A DNA stretch of 64,000 bases from Sphingobacterium oryzagri (GTDB lineage: Bacteria; Bacteroidota; Bacteroidia; Sphingobacteriales; Sphingobacteriaceae), in assembly GCF_028736175.1 (NCBI RefSeq), contig NZ_CP117880.1:3658001-3722000 (forward strand). The letters are read 5' to 3'. The notes under the pieces were generated by a model that worked only from the letters and a program-made list of their open reading frames with translations, did no database searches and was not told the DNA's origin. The translations under genes were made by a program, and so were the position numbers. Position 1 is the first letter of the stretch. The number at the start of each line of letters is the position of its first letter. This document shows, one piece after another, positions 16,573 through 26,185 of this stretch.

Positions 16573-17991
16573 CTATTTGCGCATTATTCGCCATTCGGCC
16601 AGCTGTATATCCGGACTGTTTAACGTTTCGCTGATTTGCAAGCGGTAGTAACGATAAGCCGTCGTATTCGCAAAATCGTATACTTTACAGCTTCTCCTCG
16701 CCTCAAACGTTTCACCTTGTCGGCTATCCAACGCCGTCCACTGCTGTCCATCATGCGATCCTTGCAGTATCCACGATTTGGGATCGCGATTGGGTGCATC
16801 ATTTGCTGAAGATATTAGGTAAGCGTTGGCAATGACAGGACTGGCGACTTCTTGCTGTATCCAAAAACCTGAAGTAAAGCCATTAGCAAAAAACTTCGTC
16901 TGGATATCAAAATCATTCAATTTTCCAGAGCCTTCAGTACCTGTTGCCCCACCGACATTCTCCACGCTGACGGAAATGGTTGCTTGCTGCGATAAATCTG
17001 CACCAAAAAATGGATCTACTGCCGCGTACGACAACGAGCCAAAATCGGCCTGCGCCTGCGTAAACTGTGTGAGCCAACTGGCGTTATTACGATCATTCGG
17101 CCCAAAAGCCAAGCGTGCACGTGTACTTAAGTTTACACCAGAAGCTGCGCTCCAGAAATGTACAAACTCACCAAAGTTCAGCTCCCGCGTATATTCTTGC
17201 CCAATAACCGGATAGGGTCGTTTAGGAAAAGCGGCCGCCAATGCTTCAAAGTAGGCGTTAAGCACAGTTGCCTCATTAAACTGTTGGTAGATCGGTAAAA
17301 ACCAATGCTTAAACCATGCGGTATTTGCCCTCGGGAAATTATCCGTCGTATTGTAAAAATCCGTGTAAGCGTCGTTCATCTTACTGGTCATATGAGTATT
17401 TTTGTACACATCGTATACAAAAATCTCCGCCCATTTACTATCTCCCCAAATAGACCAATGTGCTGGCGAATTTTTAACGCCTTTACCAGCCATCTCCACC
17501 ACATGGGCCACCTCATGTATAATCGTGTTGGTTTCCCAATTTGTTTGGTTTATCCATGCATCGGCACCAGAACCAATGTCAATCCCATTTCTATACAGAC
17601 GGTTAGCGTCGTAATACATAAATGGGTGACCGCCGCCATATTTTCCGGTATGAAAAATAGCAAACAAGCGGTTTGTCGTGTCGCTCGCCCCAAAGTCGCC
17701 ATACACCGATCGGGTGTACGACCACACCGTGTCAATAAAAGGAAACATCCAGGTGGTTTGCACCGTATCCACATCATCATCGAAATACACTGCAATACGA
17801 TCATTGTAAAAAACACGTTTGACCACCTGGTCGTGTTCAAACCAATTCTCTTGCCAGGTTGCTGGTGGTGCGGGCAAGGTATTGCCCGATTCTTCTTCCG
17901 CAACTTCGTCTACTGGCTTTACAAACTGCTGCTTACAGGAAGACAACAGGGCAAACAAGACAAAACAACTTACATAAATACTTGCTTTCAT
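16573..17991 (-). CDS. Lipoprotein metallopeptidase-like protein with C-terminal F5/8 type C-like domain
   Basis: 472 residues. A lipoprotein signal ends at Cys19 (FALLSSC), so it is lipid-anchored. The middle contains a gluzincin-like zinc motif: HEVAH at 159-163, followed by WAEIF with a candidate third ligand Glu near 189. Residues about 340-472 resemble a discoidin/F5-8 type C (carbohydrate-binding) domain: SWILQGSHDGQQWTALDS and the end YRYYRLQISE. The layout suggests a surface or periplasmic peptidase aimed at glycoproteins or mucin-like substrates; activity is inferred from the motif only. A single gene on the minus strand. Confidence 0.75.
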   Translation of the reverse strand: MKASIYVSCFVLFALLSSCKQQFVKPVDEVAEEESGNTLPAPPATWQENWFEHDQVVKRVFYNDRIAVYFDDDVDTVQTTWMFPFIDTVWSYTRSVYGDFGASDTTNRLFAIFHTGKYGGGHPFMYYDANRLYRNGIDIGSGADAWINQTNWETNTIIHEVAHVVEMAGKGVKNSPAHWSIWGDSKWAEIFVYDVYKNTHMTSKMNDAYTDFYNTTDNFPRANTAWFKHWFLPIYQQFNEATVLNAYFEALAAAFPKRPYPVIGQEYTRELNFGEFVHFWSAASGVNLSTRARLAFGPNDRNNASWLTQFTQAQADFGSLSYAAVDPFFGADLSQQATISVSVENVGGATGTEGSGKLNDFDIQTKFFANGFTSGFWIQQEVASPVIANAYLISSANDAPNRDPKSWILQGSHDGQQWTALDSRQGETFEARRSCKVYDFANTTAYRYYRLQISETLNSPDIQLAEWRIMRK

Positions 17992-18474
17992 AGTTTAAAT
18001 AAATTACGTGGTTAATCTGTTTATACAATCATTAGCTAATTCATCATCAAGTTAATAGTTTAGACAAAGGAAACTTGTTAATACATTGTTAATGAACGAA
18101 TAAAAATATTTTAAAAAAATTTAAATCCAATACACAAGAAAACAAAACAACAACTTGACTCCTGAAAGAGCCAATAAAAACACCGAATTGAAGGTTGAAA
18201 ATAGCACAAATGAAAGTACAGCGTGAGCATTCCAAGATGATTCATAGTCAATTATCTGGTTATTGGAGATCTAAAATCTGAGAAGAAGAAATCGGCGATG
18301 AACAAAAACGTATTAGCACCCAACATTGGTCAACCATAAGCTTATAGCGTAGCATTTGATGAGATAAAAAGTAAAAACTTAATTACAGCAGCAATCTTCT
18401 CCAGGAGATTGCTGTTTTGTTTAAAAATTATTTGCAAATTCACCCACACTTCATTCATCCTAAACGACTTTTAC
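17992..18474. other. Intergenic region between divergent genes
   Basis: These 483 bases carry the divergent promoters but no gene I can support. A terminator-like hairpin lies at the right end, inside what should be the leader of the hydrolase gene. Short ATG frames such as the 23-codon one near 18210 are unconvincing. Confidence 0.35.
18389..18418 (+). terminator. Terminator-like hairpin in the leader of the hydrolase gene
   Basis: Stem CAGCAATCT/AGATTGCTG (18389-18397 with 18406-18414) is followed by four T. No plus-strand gene lies upstream, so it would end a small RNA or act as an attenuator before the gene at 18475. Confidence 0.5.
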
Positions 18475-21030
18475 ATGAAAAGCCACAACAAACGATGCCA
18501 AATCATACCTTATTACCTACTATTCGCGTTGCTAACTTGTTTCCAGTTTTTAACACAGGCACAAGAACAACATCTATTCACCAAAGGGCTTTACCTGGAA
18601 GTGCCGTACAATTATGGCCGGGAAGCCATCTACACCGACGCATTTTTATACAGTTACTACCGTAATGATTTTCAAAAGCCTGTGCTGGACAGACCGTTGA
18701 CCAACGAAAAAGAAAGCGGCCGTTGGACAGCTATAGAAGCCGATACTTCCGGATTTTTTAGACCGCAGCGAGCGGCGACCGGCAACCTGCGCTCGCCAAA
18801 CAATCCGCCAGGGCCAGGCAGGATTGCGACGGACAGCAAGCCGCAACAACAGACCTCCATGCAACAAACGTATCGCGGACCACGATCGAGCTACCTTTAC
18901 CTCACGTTCACCGCAAAAAAAACGCAGTCGGCTATTCTTAATATAAAAGGAAACAGTGCTGTTCTGATAAATGGCGAAATGCATGCTGGTGATCCTTACC
19001 GTATGGGCTGGCTACACATTCCCGTACAATTGAAAAAAGGCTTAAATGAATTTTACGTGCGTGGAGCTTTCGTATCAGCGTCATTAAGTTTTCCAGAAAA
19101 CGAAGCTTTCTTTGCTACGGATGACTTAACTCTCCCGGATATTGTGGCCGGTAGAAACAACAGCGCACTACAAGTAGGCATCGTCATTGTGAATAACAGT
19201 GCAACACGCCTGAAGAATATGGTAGTCGAGTCGACCGTAGGCGGAAAAAAAATACGCTCAGCCATTCCATCTATTCCGGCACGAGCGACTCGGAAAGTAG
19301 CTGTAGGGGTTGATGCTTCGGCGATTAATAGCCTGGGGGAAGTCAGCAGCCAACTGCAACTGTGGCAAGGCAAGAAACAGCTGAATCAAACCAGCATCAC
19401 GCTACGTAGTGTGAGCGCCGATATGCCGTACCGAATAACGTTTATCAGCGCGATAGACAACAGTCTACAATATTACGCTGTTAATCCGGCCAAGGGCGGT
19501 GAGAAAGCCAATCAAGCGCTGTTCTTTTCTGTGCACGGTGCCGGAGTCGAGGCGCTAGGACAAGCGCAAGCGTACGAAGCCAAAGATTGGGGCACGCTTG
19601 TGGCACCAACCAATCGTAGACCGCGCGGATTCAATTGGGAAGACTGGGGGCGGCTAGATGCTCTGGAAGTATTGAAACTGGCGCAGACCAGTTTACAACC
19701 TGACACGCAAAAAATCTATTTGACAGGCCACTCTATGGGCGGGCATGGCACCTGGTTTTTAGGTGCGACTTATCCGGAGAAATGGGCAGCTATAGCACCT
19801 TGTGCTGGCTATCCTACGTTAAAAGGTTACGGCTCAGCAGATGGGTTGGTGCCAGACAAAGCAAGCAACAGCATGGAGCAAATCTTGTTGCGCGCCAGCA
19901 ACCAGAGCGACGTGATGGCTTACGCATCCAATTACAAAAACCTGGGTGTTTATATTTTACATGGTGATGCAGACCGCACCGTGTCTGTAGATTACGCCAG
20001 ACAAATGCGTGAGCTGCTCGGTGCTTTTCATCCCGATTTCAATTATTACGAATACCCTGGCGGTTCCCATTGGTACAGTAACGAAAGCGTGGATTGGAAG
20101 CCTTTGTTTGATTACTTCAAATGGCACCAGCGGAAAGTAGCGCGTGCGGTAGAAGAGATTGATTTTACAACCGCCAATCCCGGCATTTCTGCACGCCACT
20201 ATTGGGCAACGATTTATCAGCAAATCACGCCATTGGCTTATTCGCGCATACAGCTCAGACGCGCCGTTGACGAAAGCACCATTACCGGCACCACCAGCAA
20301 CGTTGCAACATTGGCATTAGATCTAGCCGGTTTTAGCAAAGGAAAACCAGTATCTATCCAGTTAGACAGCTTAAATAGTGTCGCTTATGCCAACACAGAT
20401 GATCAGCAAACACTTGTGTACTTGCGTAAAAGTGCGGATGGCTGGCAAATCATTCCGCCACCAAGCTTAACGGATAAAGGCCCGCATCGAAACGGAACAT
20501 TTAAAGAAGCCTTTCAAAAACGCATGCTCTATGTCTATGGCACACACGGCACCGCGGCAGAAAATGCTTGGGCATTAGAAAAAGCACGGTACGATGCCGA
20601 ATCGTGGTATTATCGCGGTAATGGCGCTTTTGACATGATTGCGGATAGCGAATTTGACAGCAGCAAACATGGCGATCGCAACATTATTTTAATCGGCCAT
20701 GCAAACAGCAACAGTGCCTGGAAAGAACTATTGCTGGACTGTCCTATACGCGTAGAAGCAGGTCAACTAACGGTGGCCGGCAAACAGGTGAAAGCCACCA
20801 ATATCGGCGGTTATTTCCAGTGGAAAAGAACAGACCACGCAGATCTATCGGTCGGCGTAATTACGGGCACAGGGCTAGATGGTATGCGCGCAGCAACGGC
20901 TAATCAATATTTTGCCGGAGCCAGCGGCTTTCCAGATTATATGTTTTTTACAGCAGATATGCTGAAAGATGGAGCCACAGCCGTTTTAGAGGCTGGCTTT
21001 TATAGCAACGATTGGTCTATCGCCGAATAA
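18475..21030 (+). CDS. Secreted alpha/beta hydrolase (prolyl-oligopeptidase / esterase-like)
   Basis: 851 residues from the ATG at 18475, chosen because it begins a signal peptide (hydrophobic IIPYYLLFALLTCF, ending TQAQ near 30). The N-terminal 300 residues look like beta-sandwich modules. The alpha/beta hydrolase core follows: oxyanion region FFSVHGAG, nucleophile elbow GHSMGG with Ser near residue 420, Asp in LHGDADRTVS and His in YPGGSHWYS. The C-terminal 250 residues are of unknown role. It is likely a periplasmic or secreted esterase or peptidase acting on large substrates. A terminator follows at 21056. Confidence 0.8.
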   Translation: MKSHNKRCQIIPYYLLFALLTCFQFLTQAQEQHLFTKGLYLEVPYNYGREAIYTDAFLYSYYRNDFQKPVLDRPLTNEKESGRWTAIEADTSGFFRPQRAATGNLRSPNNPPGPGRIATDSKPQQQTSMQQTYRGPRSSYLYLTFTAKKTQSAILNIKGNSAVLINGEMHAGDPYRMGWLHIPVQLKKGLNEFYVRGAFVSASLSFPENEAFFATDDLTLPDIVAGRNNSALQVGIVIVNNSATRLKNMVVESTVGGKKIRSAIPSIPARATRKVAVGVDASAINSLGEVSSQLQLWQGKKQLNQTSITLRSVSADMPYRITFISAIDNSLQYYAVNPAKGGEKANQALFFSVHGAGVEALGQAQAYEAKDWGTLVAPTNRRPRGFNWEDWGRLDALEVLKLAQTSLQPDTQKIYLTGHSMGGHGTWFLGATYPEKWAAIAPCAGYPTLKGYGSADGLVPDKASNSMEQILLRASNQSDVMAYASNYKNLGVYILHGDADRTVSVDYARQMRELLGAFHPDFNYYEYPGGSHWYSNESVDWKPLFDYFKWHQRKVARAVEEIDFTTANPGISARHYWATIYQQITPLAYSRIQLRRAVDESTITGTTSNVATLALDLAGFSKGKPVSIQLDSLNSVAYANTDDQQTLVYLRKSADGWQIIPPPSLTDKGPHRNGTFKEAFQKRMLYVYGTHGTAAENAWALEKARYDAESWYYRGNGAFDMIADSEFDSSKHGDRNIILIGHANSNSAWKELLLDCPIRVEAGQLTVAGKQVKATNIGGYFQWKRTDHADLSVGVITGTGLDGMRAATANQYFAGASGFPDYMFFTADMLKDGATAVLEAGFYSNDWSIAE

Positions 21031-21055
21031 GCGTGTACAAATTGTAAACCGACTT

Positions 21056-21088
21056 AAATCCCGCCTCTTATCGTGCGGGATTTTTTTA
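21056..21088 (+). terminator. Intrinsic terminator
   Basis: Stem AAATCCCGC/GCGGGATTT with a 10-base loop and a T-run, 26 bases after the hydrolase stop. Confidence 0.85.
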
Positions 21089-21194
21089 TTTCTTAAATAA
21101 GCACAATACACGATTTGGTTACATCATCAACCGATCTGCACACTTGCTTGCGTTACTTCTTACGCAATTTTGTAGTCTAACAAAAGAAATAAAC

Positions 21195-22037
21195 ATGGAA
21201 ACAAAGAAAGTATGGTTTGTGACAGGTGCTTCCAAAGGTATCGGCTTGGCACTGGTAAAAAAATTGATCCAACAGGGAATGGCGGTTGCTGCGACTACCC
21301 GACAGCTGGCAGCGCTGGAGCAAGCCGTTGGACAGGCATCAACTGATTTCCTTCCGCTAGAGGTCGATTTAACAGCAGATCAAGCTGTAAAAGAAGCCAT
21401 CGAAAAAAGCGTAGCACATTTCGGTAAGATTGATGTGTTGGTCAACAATGCGGGCTATGGACAGATGGGTACGCTGGAAGAACTCTCGGATGCCGAAGTC
21501 AAAGAAAATTTCGACGTCAACGTATTTGGCTCACTACACAGTATTCGGGCGGTCATGCCGTATTTCCGCGCACAGGGTTTTGGGCATATTATCAACATCG
21601 CTTCCGTTGCTGGCTTTTCTGGTAATTTCCCGGGTTGGGGCATCTATTGCGCGACAAAATTTGCGGTTGTTGGCTTTACGGAAGCACTTGCCGAAGAAGT
21701 GAAAGGATTTGGAGTGAAGGCTACGGTGGTCTATCCAGGTTACTTCCGCACGGCATTTTTAACGCAAGATTCGATCAAGACGGCGAATAATCCAATCGCG
21801 GCCTACGAAACGGCCAGAGCATCGGAAAAAACGCATATCCAGGAGATTAATGGACAGCAACCCAATGATCCCGACAAAGCGGCCGAAGCGATGATTGCCA
21901 TTAGCCAGGAAGAAAACCCACCGGTACACCTGTTACTGGGAGAAGATGCGCTGCAACTGTTAGCTGCTAAACAAAAGTTGCTTGCTACTGATGTAGAATC
22001 GTGGAAAAGTCTCTCCTTATCAACGGCAATTGGCTAA
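21195..22037 (+). CDS. SDR family NAD(P)-dependent oxidoreductase
   Basis: 280 residues from the ATG at 21195, where the protein begins METKKVWFVTGASKGIG. It has the classical short-chain dehydrogenase layout: the glycine-rich TGASKGIG cofactor loop, NNAG, a catalytic Ser in NIASVAGFSG and the YxxxK pair in IYCATKFAV. Substrate is not predictable. The AraC-type regulator gene starts 10 bases after the stop, so the two form an operon and the regulator may control it. Confidence 0.9.
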   Translation: METKKVWFVTGASKGIGLALVKKLIQQGMAVAATTRQLAALEQAVGQASTDFLPLEVDLTADQAVKEAIEKSVAHFGKIDVLVNNAGYGQMGTLEELSDAEVKENFDVNVFGSLHSIRAVMPYFRAQGFGHIINIASVAGFSGNFPGWGIYCATKFAVVGFTEALAEEVKGFGVKATVVYPGYFRTAFLTQDSIKTANNPIAAYETARASEKTHIQEINGQQPNDPDKAAEAMIAISQEENPPVHLLLGEDALQLLAAKQKLLATDVESWKSLSLSTAIG

Positions 22038-22046
22038 ATTAGTAGG

Positions 22047-22961
22047 ATGAAAAAGACATTTCGTTTCAACGCTATCGCAGCATTTCACGCGTTTTGTAAT
22101 TTACCAAGCCCCGATCATCCGTTGATCAGCTTGATCGATTATAGCCAGGTAAATTATCCGGTAGATGAGAATGAGCTGCAATGGATACAGCATTTCTACT
22201 CTGTAGGGTTGAAACGAGATGTTCAGGCTAAGTTTAATTACGGTCAACAAGAATATGATTTTAATGCGGGCCTGCTCACCTTTATTTCACCACTGCAATT
22301 TTTAAAGGTCGAGATCAATCAACAAGCACAGGTCGAACCATCGGGATGGTTGTTGCTCATCCATCCCGATTTTATATGGAATACCACACTGGCGAAAAAA
22401 ATCAAACATTACGATTTCTTCCAGTATGCGGTCAATGAAGCTCTCTTTTTGTCTGAGAAAGAAGAGCGAGTGATCGAGGATATCTTACAGCGTATCCGGC
22501 AGGAGTATCAAGCCAATATCGACCGCTTTAGCCAGGAGATTATTATTGCACAACTCGAGTTGCTCCTGGTTTATGCAGAGCGCTTTTATGAGCGACAGTT
22601 TATTACGCGACGAAAATCAAGCAGCGAAATTGTGCTGCGTTTTGAAGAACTACTTGCCTCCTGCTTTCGTCGGGAGCAACTGCAGCAGCATGGCGTACCT
22701 ACCGTGAGTATGTTGGCCGATGGGTTACATATATCGACCAACTATCTGGGTACACTTTTGCGTTTGCACACACAGCAAAACACGCAACAACATATTCAAA
22801 ACAGTATATTGCACTACGCGAAAGAACAGCTCAGCACCAGCGAAAAATCGGTTAGCGAAATTGCTTACGAGCTTGGCTTTGAACATGCGCAGTCGTTTAG
22901 CCGGCTCTTCAAACAAAAAACAAACCAGTCGCCAATGGCTTTTCGGCAATCTTTTTCCTAA
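22047..22961 (+). CDS. AraC family transcriptional regulator
   Basis: 304 residues. The N-terminal part (about 20-170) looks like a cupin-type sensor domain. The C-terminal 100 residues carry two helix-turn-helix motifs of the AraC/XylS type: SMLADGLHISTNYLGTLLR and the signature SEIAYELGFEHAQSFSRLFK, ending QSPMAFRQ. It probably activates the upstream SDR gene or itself; the ligand is unknown. Confidence 0.9.
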   Translation: MKKTFRFNAIAAFHAFCNLPSPDHPLISLIDYSQVNYPVDENELQWIQHFYSVGLKRDVQAKFNYGQQEYDFNAGLLTFISPLQFLKVEINQQAQVEPSGWLLLIHPDFIWNTTLAKKIKHYDFFQYAVNEALFLSEKEERVIEDILQRIRQEYQANIDRFSQEIIIAQLELLLVYAERFYERQFITRRKSSSEIVLRFEELLASCFRREQLQQHGVPTVSMLADGLHISTNYLGTLLRLHTQQNTQQHIQNSILHYAKEQLSTSEKSVSEIAYELGFEHAQSFSRLFKQKTNQSPMAFRQSFS

Positions 22962-23119
22962 CGGGATAGCTGATAAACATCGAGAAATTCTTATTCAGGA
23001 AAACAAAAAATGCAGATCGGAATAAAATCGAAACTATTTTTACACTTTTGAAAAACTCGAAAAAACACCACAAACTTCACTGGCAGACAGCGAGTTCAAT
23101 TTAAACGTAAATACCATCT

Positions 23120-23629
23120 TTAAGACAGCACAATCCTGTTTTCAATCCTTAGCACATATCCGGTATCTTCAAAAAATTTTTCTATACGTACTAAGTAGCT
23201 TTCTTTTGCTTTGGGATGTTCGCTATTGGCGGCATAAGCCTTTTTATCGGTAAACTCTTCTGCCAACTCGGTTGTTTCAAAGTGAGCAATCGTAGTTTTC
23301 AACTGTCGTTCGGCCTCCTTAATCCAATCTGTACCTAACTGTGGTCTTGTTTTAAGTTCGACAAAAATCACCGTTTTATTATACGTAAGCATGCCATCGC
23401 ACCTTTTAGATGATTTACCGTCTGGTCGTGCTGGCACTTCTATACAATGATCAATTGCGGTAAACACCACGTCGTACCTGTATTCATTGTCCACTACCGC
23501 AATCCATTTGGCTCCATCTGTTTCGTTGAGGTATGCCTTGGTCTTCGCCGGCGGAGGATCATCGCAGATACCGAAAAGCTTGCTATTAGACCGGTCTTGG
23601 CATTTAGCCAATGAAAAATCTATACTCAT
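23120..23629 (-). CDS. PD-(D/E)XK nuclease-like partner protein
   Basis: 169 residues. I see a PD-(D/E)XK-type core: RCDGMLTYNKTVIFVELKTR with D78, E91 and K93 in the D-X12-E-X-K arrangement, followed by a helix WIKEAERQLKTTI as in many restriction-like nucleases. The N-terminal part has a Cys pair and the phrase CDDPPPAKTKAYLNE. The start overlaps the stop of the upstream ATPase gene by four bases (ATGA), so the two are translationally coupled. By analogy with other ATPase-plus-nuclease pairs it may be the effector of an antiviral system; the nuclease call rests on the motif alone. Confidence 0.6.
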   Translation of the reverse strand: MSIDFSLAKCQDRSNSKLFGICDDPPPAKTKAYLNETDGAKWIAVVDNEYRYDVVFTAIDHCIEVPARPDGKSSKRCDGMLTYNKTVIFVELKTRPQLGTDWIKEAERQLKTTIAHFETTELAEEFTDKKAYAANSEHPKAKESYLVRIEKFFEDTGYVLRIENRIVLS

Positions 23630-24843
23630 ACGCGTTTCTGGATTTCTAATAAACGAGCATAAAGTTCATTGCTTTCGCCAAGTTCATCATTCAGTTTATT
23701 CTCATCAGACGGAAGGCCTTTATACGTTTCTAACTTCGTCATTGTCCCATTAAGCTCATTCAATTCATAGACTACCAAATCATCAGCAAAAATTGTCGAG
23801 CCTGATGGTACTACTTCCGCTAGTTTGGAAATGGCATCATCCGCTAGATTTTCTTTGATCGCTCCGGCCTTTACCGCTAATGTCAAATAATTTATCAGGT
23901 AAGGGCTATGGGTTGTCAGGACCAACTGATTGTTTTCCGCGATATTATTAAAACCCAATAAACTATTTAAAATGCTTCGTTGAGAAGAAGGAAATAAATT
24001 CTGCTCCGGTTCTTCAACAATATTTATGAAAGATGAATAACTAAACCTCGAGGAAAGATAGGCTAAAGAAGCTTGTTTAACTTCGTCAGAGAGGTTTTGA
24101 TTGGACAGTATTTGTTCAATCTCATTCTTAATCCTATTTTCTTCCTCAATACTTAATTCGCGAACAGCATGACTGTTTTTATTTTTCAATGTTTCCGCCA
24201 GATATTTACTTACGATATATAGCGGAACAAAAGATTGAAATCCGCTAGATGCCGTGGATAGTTTGATTTTATAGTCGTCACCGACAATGGAGGATAGCTG
24301 ATTTAACTTCTGATATTCGAACTTAACGTTATTTATGGGCAAATCCAAAGGTGCGCGTAAATCCTCCACGGCCCGTATAAACTCATCTGAAAAAGTATAT
24401 AAAGTGCTCGCCAGGCCTTTAAGGTTCTTTACGTTACGTACAGCGCTGATGAAATTCCTTTCTGCAGGCACATACATAATCTTAGGGAAAGAGTAACCGT
24501 TTTGCTCGTTTTTAAGAATAGTTATTTCCTCATTTTTATACGATAAATGAAACGCCCGACCTCTATATTCTACAACAGTTTCGGGTTTAAAATAATCGTC
24601 AATGTTTTGGTATGAGCAATATGTTATGAACTGTCCTTTCCTAAGAATATCTTTTTCACGTATGTCTCCCCTAACTAAAGCTTTCTCTATCCAACACATG
24701 GTTGAATACAATTTGGCTACCGTACTTTTTCCAGAACCTTGATTGCCAATAAAAACTGTGACCTTTTTGACATCAAACCATCCATCATCTTCTTGATAAC
24801 CACCTTTTATTGGACCAAAATCACTGATCTTTAATTTGCTCAT
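23626..24843 (-). CDS. AAA family ATPase (OLD/ABC-like), candidate defence ATPase
   Basis: 405 residues from the ATG at 24843; a TTG at 24867 would add eight residues before MSKLKISDFGP, the usual beginning of this group. Walker A is GNQGSGKST at 33-41. An ABC-type signature region is likely near SSGFQSFVPLY. Walker B is INIVEEPEQNLFP, followed by the H-loop-like LVLTTHSPYLI. This is the AAA_21/AAA_15 style of ATPase found in OLD nucleases and in defence pairs such as Septu and retron modules, but it lacks a Toprim nuclease domain; the nuclease-like part would be the overlapping gene downstream. A -7-like TAAATTTG lies at 24865-24872. Confidence 0.8.
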   Translation of the reverse strand: MSKLKISDFGPIKGGYQEDDGWFDVKKVTVFIGNQGSGKSTVAKLYSTMCWIEKALVRGDIREKDILRKGQFITYCSYQNIDDYFKPETVVEYRGRAFHLSYKNEEITILKNEQNGYSFPKIMYVPAERNFISAVRNVKNLKGLASTLYTFSDEFIRAVEDLRAPLDLPINNVKFEYQKLNQLSSIVGDDYKIKLSTASSGFQSFVPLYIVSKYLAETLKNKNSHAVRELSIEEENRIKNEIEQILSNQNLSDEVKQASLAYLSSRFSYSSFINIVEEPEQNLFPSSQRSILNSLLGFNNIAENNQLVLTTHSPYLINYLTLAVKAGAIKENLADDAISKLAEVVPSGSTIFADDLVVYELNELNGTMTKLETYKGLPSDENKLNDELGESNELYARLLEIQKRV

Positions 24844-25022
24844 TGATAAATTCACTTTACAAACCAAATTTACAAAAAAATAAGGCAGTTTTTAGCGTCC
24901 TAGAAATTCGAAGAAAGGATGCTCAAGGATAGTCTAGCAAGGCGCAGACACAACAAAAGTTATAATCATCATGAAAACATGCTCTGATGATAAATTGTTA
25001 ATCGACCAACAAATCATCTTTA

Positions 25023-26006
25023 TCAATGCGTATGCTGCTTGATATAGGCTACTGTTTTTGAAACCAACTCGTCTGTTTTATCATTGCCGATATTGCCAAA
25101 GCCGTGATCGCCACCTTCCACGATGACCAATTCATTCGCTACCTGATATTGATCCAGAACTTTCGATAACGCTTCCGACTGTTCCAAAGCTACGATACGA
25201 TCTTTTGTGCCATGCAAAATCAACGTCGGCGCAGCGTTTTCATCAATATATTGCAGTGGCGAATACGATGCATTTGCTGCAATTACTTTGTCTTTTTCGT
25301 CTTTAAATCGATAACCCGTCATAGCGTACGTTAAGTTGTTGCGGATATCGTACAATTTGCGCACAAAAAGCTTGAACATAAGGGTGGATACACCATTCAG
25401 ATTAACTTTAAACAACTTATTAAGATCCGTCGGGCCGAAATTATCGACCACATAATTTAACCGACTTGGGTAAGCGGCCAGTTGCTTATCGCCTACAAAT
25501 TCGTCGGCATCACTATACGCCACGAGCATTGCCAAATGTGCTCCGGCTGATCCTCCCCATATACCGAAATTAGCCGTATCCAACTGATAGGTATCGGCCT
25601 GGCTATACAACCATTTTACAGCATCTTTACAATCGGCAATTGGCGTCGGAAAATGAACACTGTCAGACACCAAACTATAGTCGATGCTCGCCACAGCATA
25701 GTTATTTTGCAGCAATTGCGCTTTCAGGGCACGCATGAAATAGATGCTTTCCAATTCTTTATCGCCAAAAGCCCAACCGCCGCCGTGCAGCAAAATGACT
25801 AGCGGCTTTTTTTCCTGAGCTACTGAAGATGGCAAAAAAAGATCAAGCTTAAGCGAGTCGTTTTTGGCGCTGACTTTATAGGTTAAATCGATGTGACTCT
25901 CGAAATTGTAAGCTGCTGAATCGGCTTGCGAAAAGGCTTTGGAAAATGAGAATAGAAAAGACAAAAATAGAATGCTAACTAGCGGATAACGAAGACGTAC
26001 ATGCAT
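25023..26006 (-). CDS. Secreted alpha/beta hydrolase (carboxylesterase, BD-FAE-like)
   Basis: 327 residues from the ATG at 26006, chosen because it starts a signal peptide (MHVRLRYPLVSILFLSFLFSFSKAFSQ). Hydrolase motifs: oxyanion HGGGW, nucleophile elbow WGGSAG, Asp in LILHGTKDRIV and His in EGGDHGFG. This is the hormone-sensitive-lipase/BD-FAE style of esterase. It is a single gene, periplasmic by prediction, with unknown ester substrate. Confidence 0.85.
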   Translation of the reverse strand: MHVRLRYPLVSILFLSFLFSFSKAFSQADSAAYNFESHIDLTYKVSAKNDSLKLDLFLPSSVAQEKKPLVILLHGGGWAFGDKELESIYFMRALKAQLLQNNYAVASIDYSLVSDSVHFPTPIADCKDAVKWLYSQADTYQLDTANFGIWGGSAGAHLAMLVAYSDADEFVGDKQLAAYPSRLNYVVDNFGPTDLNKLFKVNLNGVSTLMFKLFVRKLYDIRNNLTYAMTGYRFKDEKDKVIAANASYSPLQYIDENAAPTLILHGTKDRIVALEQSEALSKVLDQYQVANELVIVEGGDHGFGNIGNDKTDELVSKTVAYIKQHTH

Positions 26007-26185
26007 AAATAAAAAATAAATAGAGCTGCGTTTTTGAAATCTTATCAATCATTGTACCACGAAAGCAACGTAAGCCTTTGCGACAGCAAATTTCGATCAA
26101 AATGATTTTAACAGATTATATTCTGGCTCTTTGTAGCACGCATTAAGGTCTGATACACCATCGATCAATGAAGCGTATCACGGCC

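Noticed and set aside
16826..18015. Long open frames antisense to the lipoprotein metallopeptidase gene
   Set aside because: They are shadows of a gene with clear lipobox and zinc motif; their translations lack any domain pattern.
24868..25022. Insertion sequence ends or target duplications around the ATPase/nuclease pair
   Set aside because: I see no terminal inverted repeats, direct duplications or attachment-site-like tRNA ends on either side.
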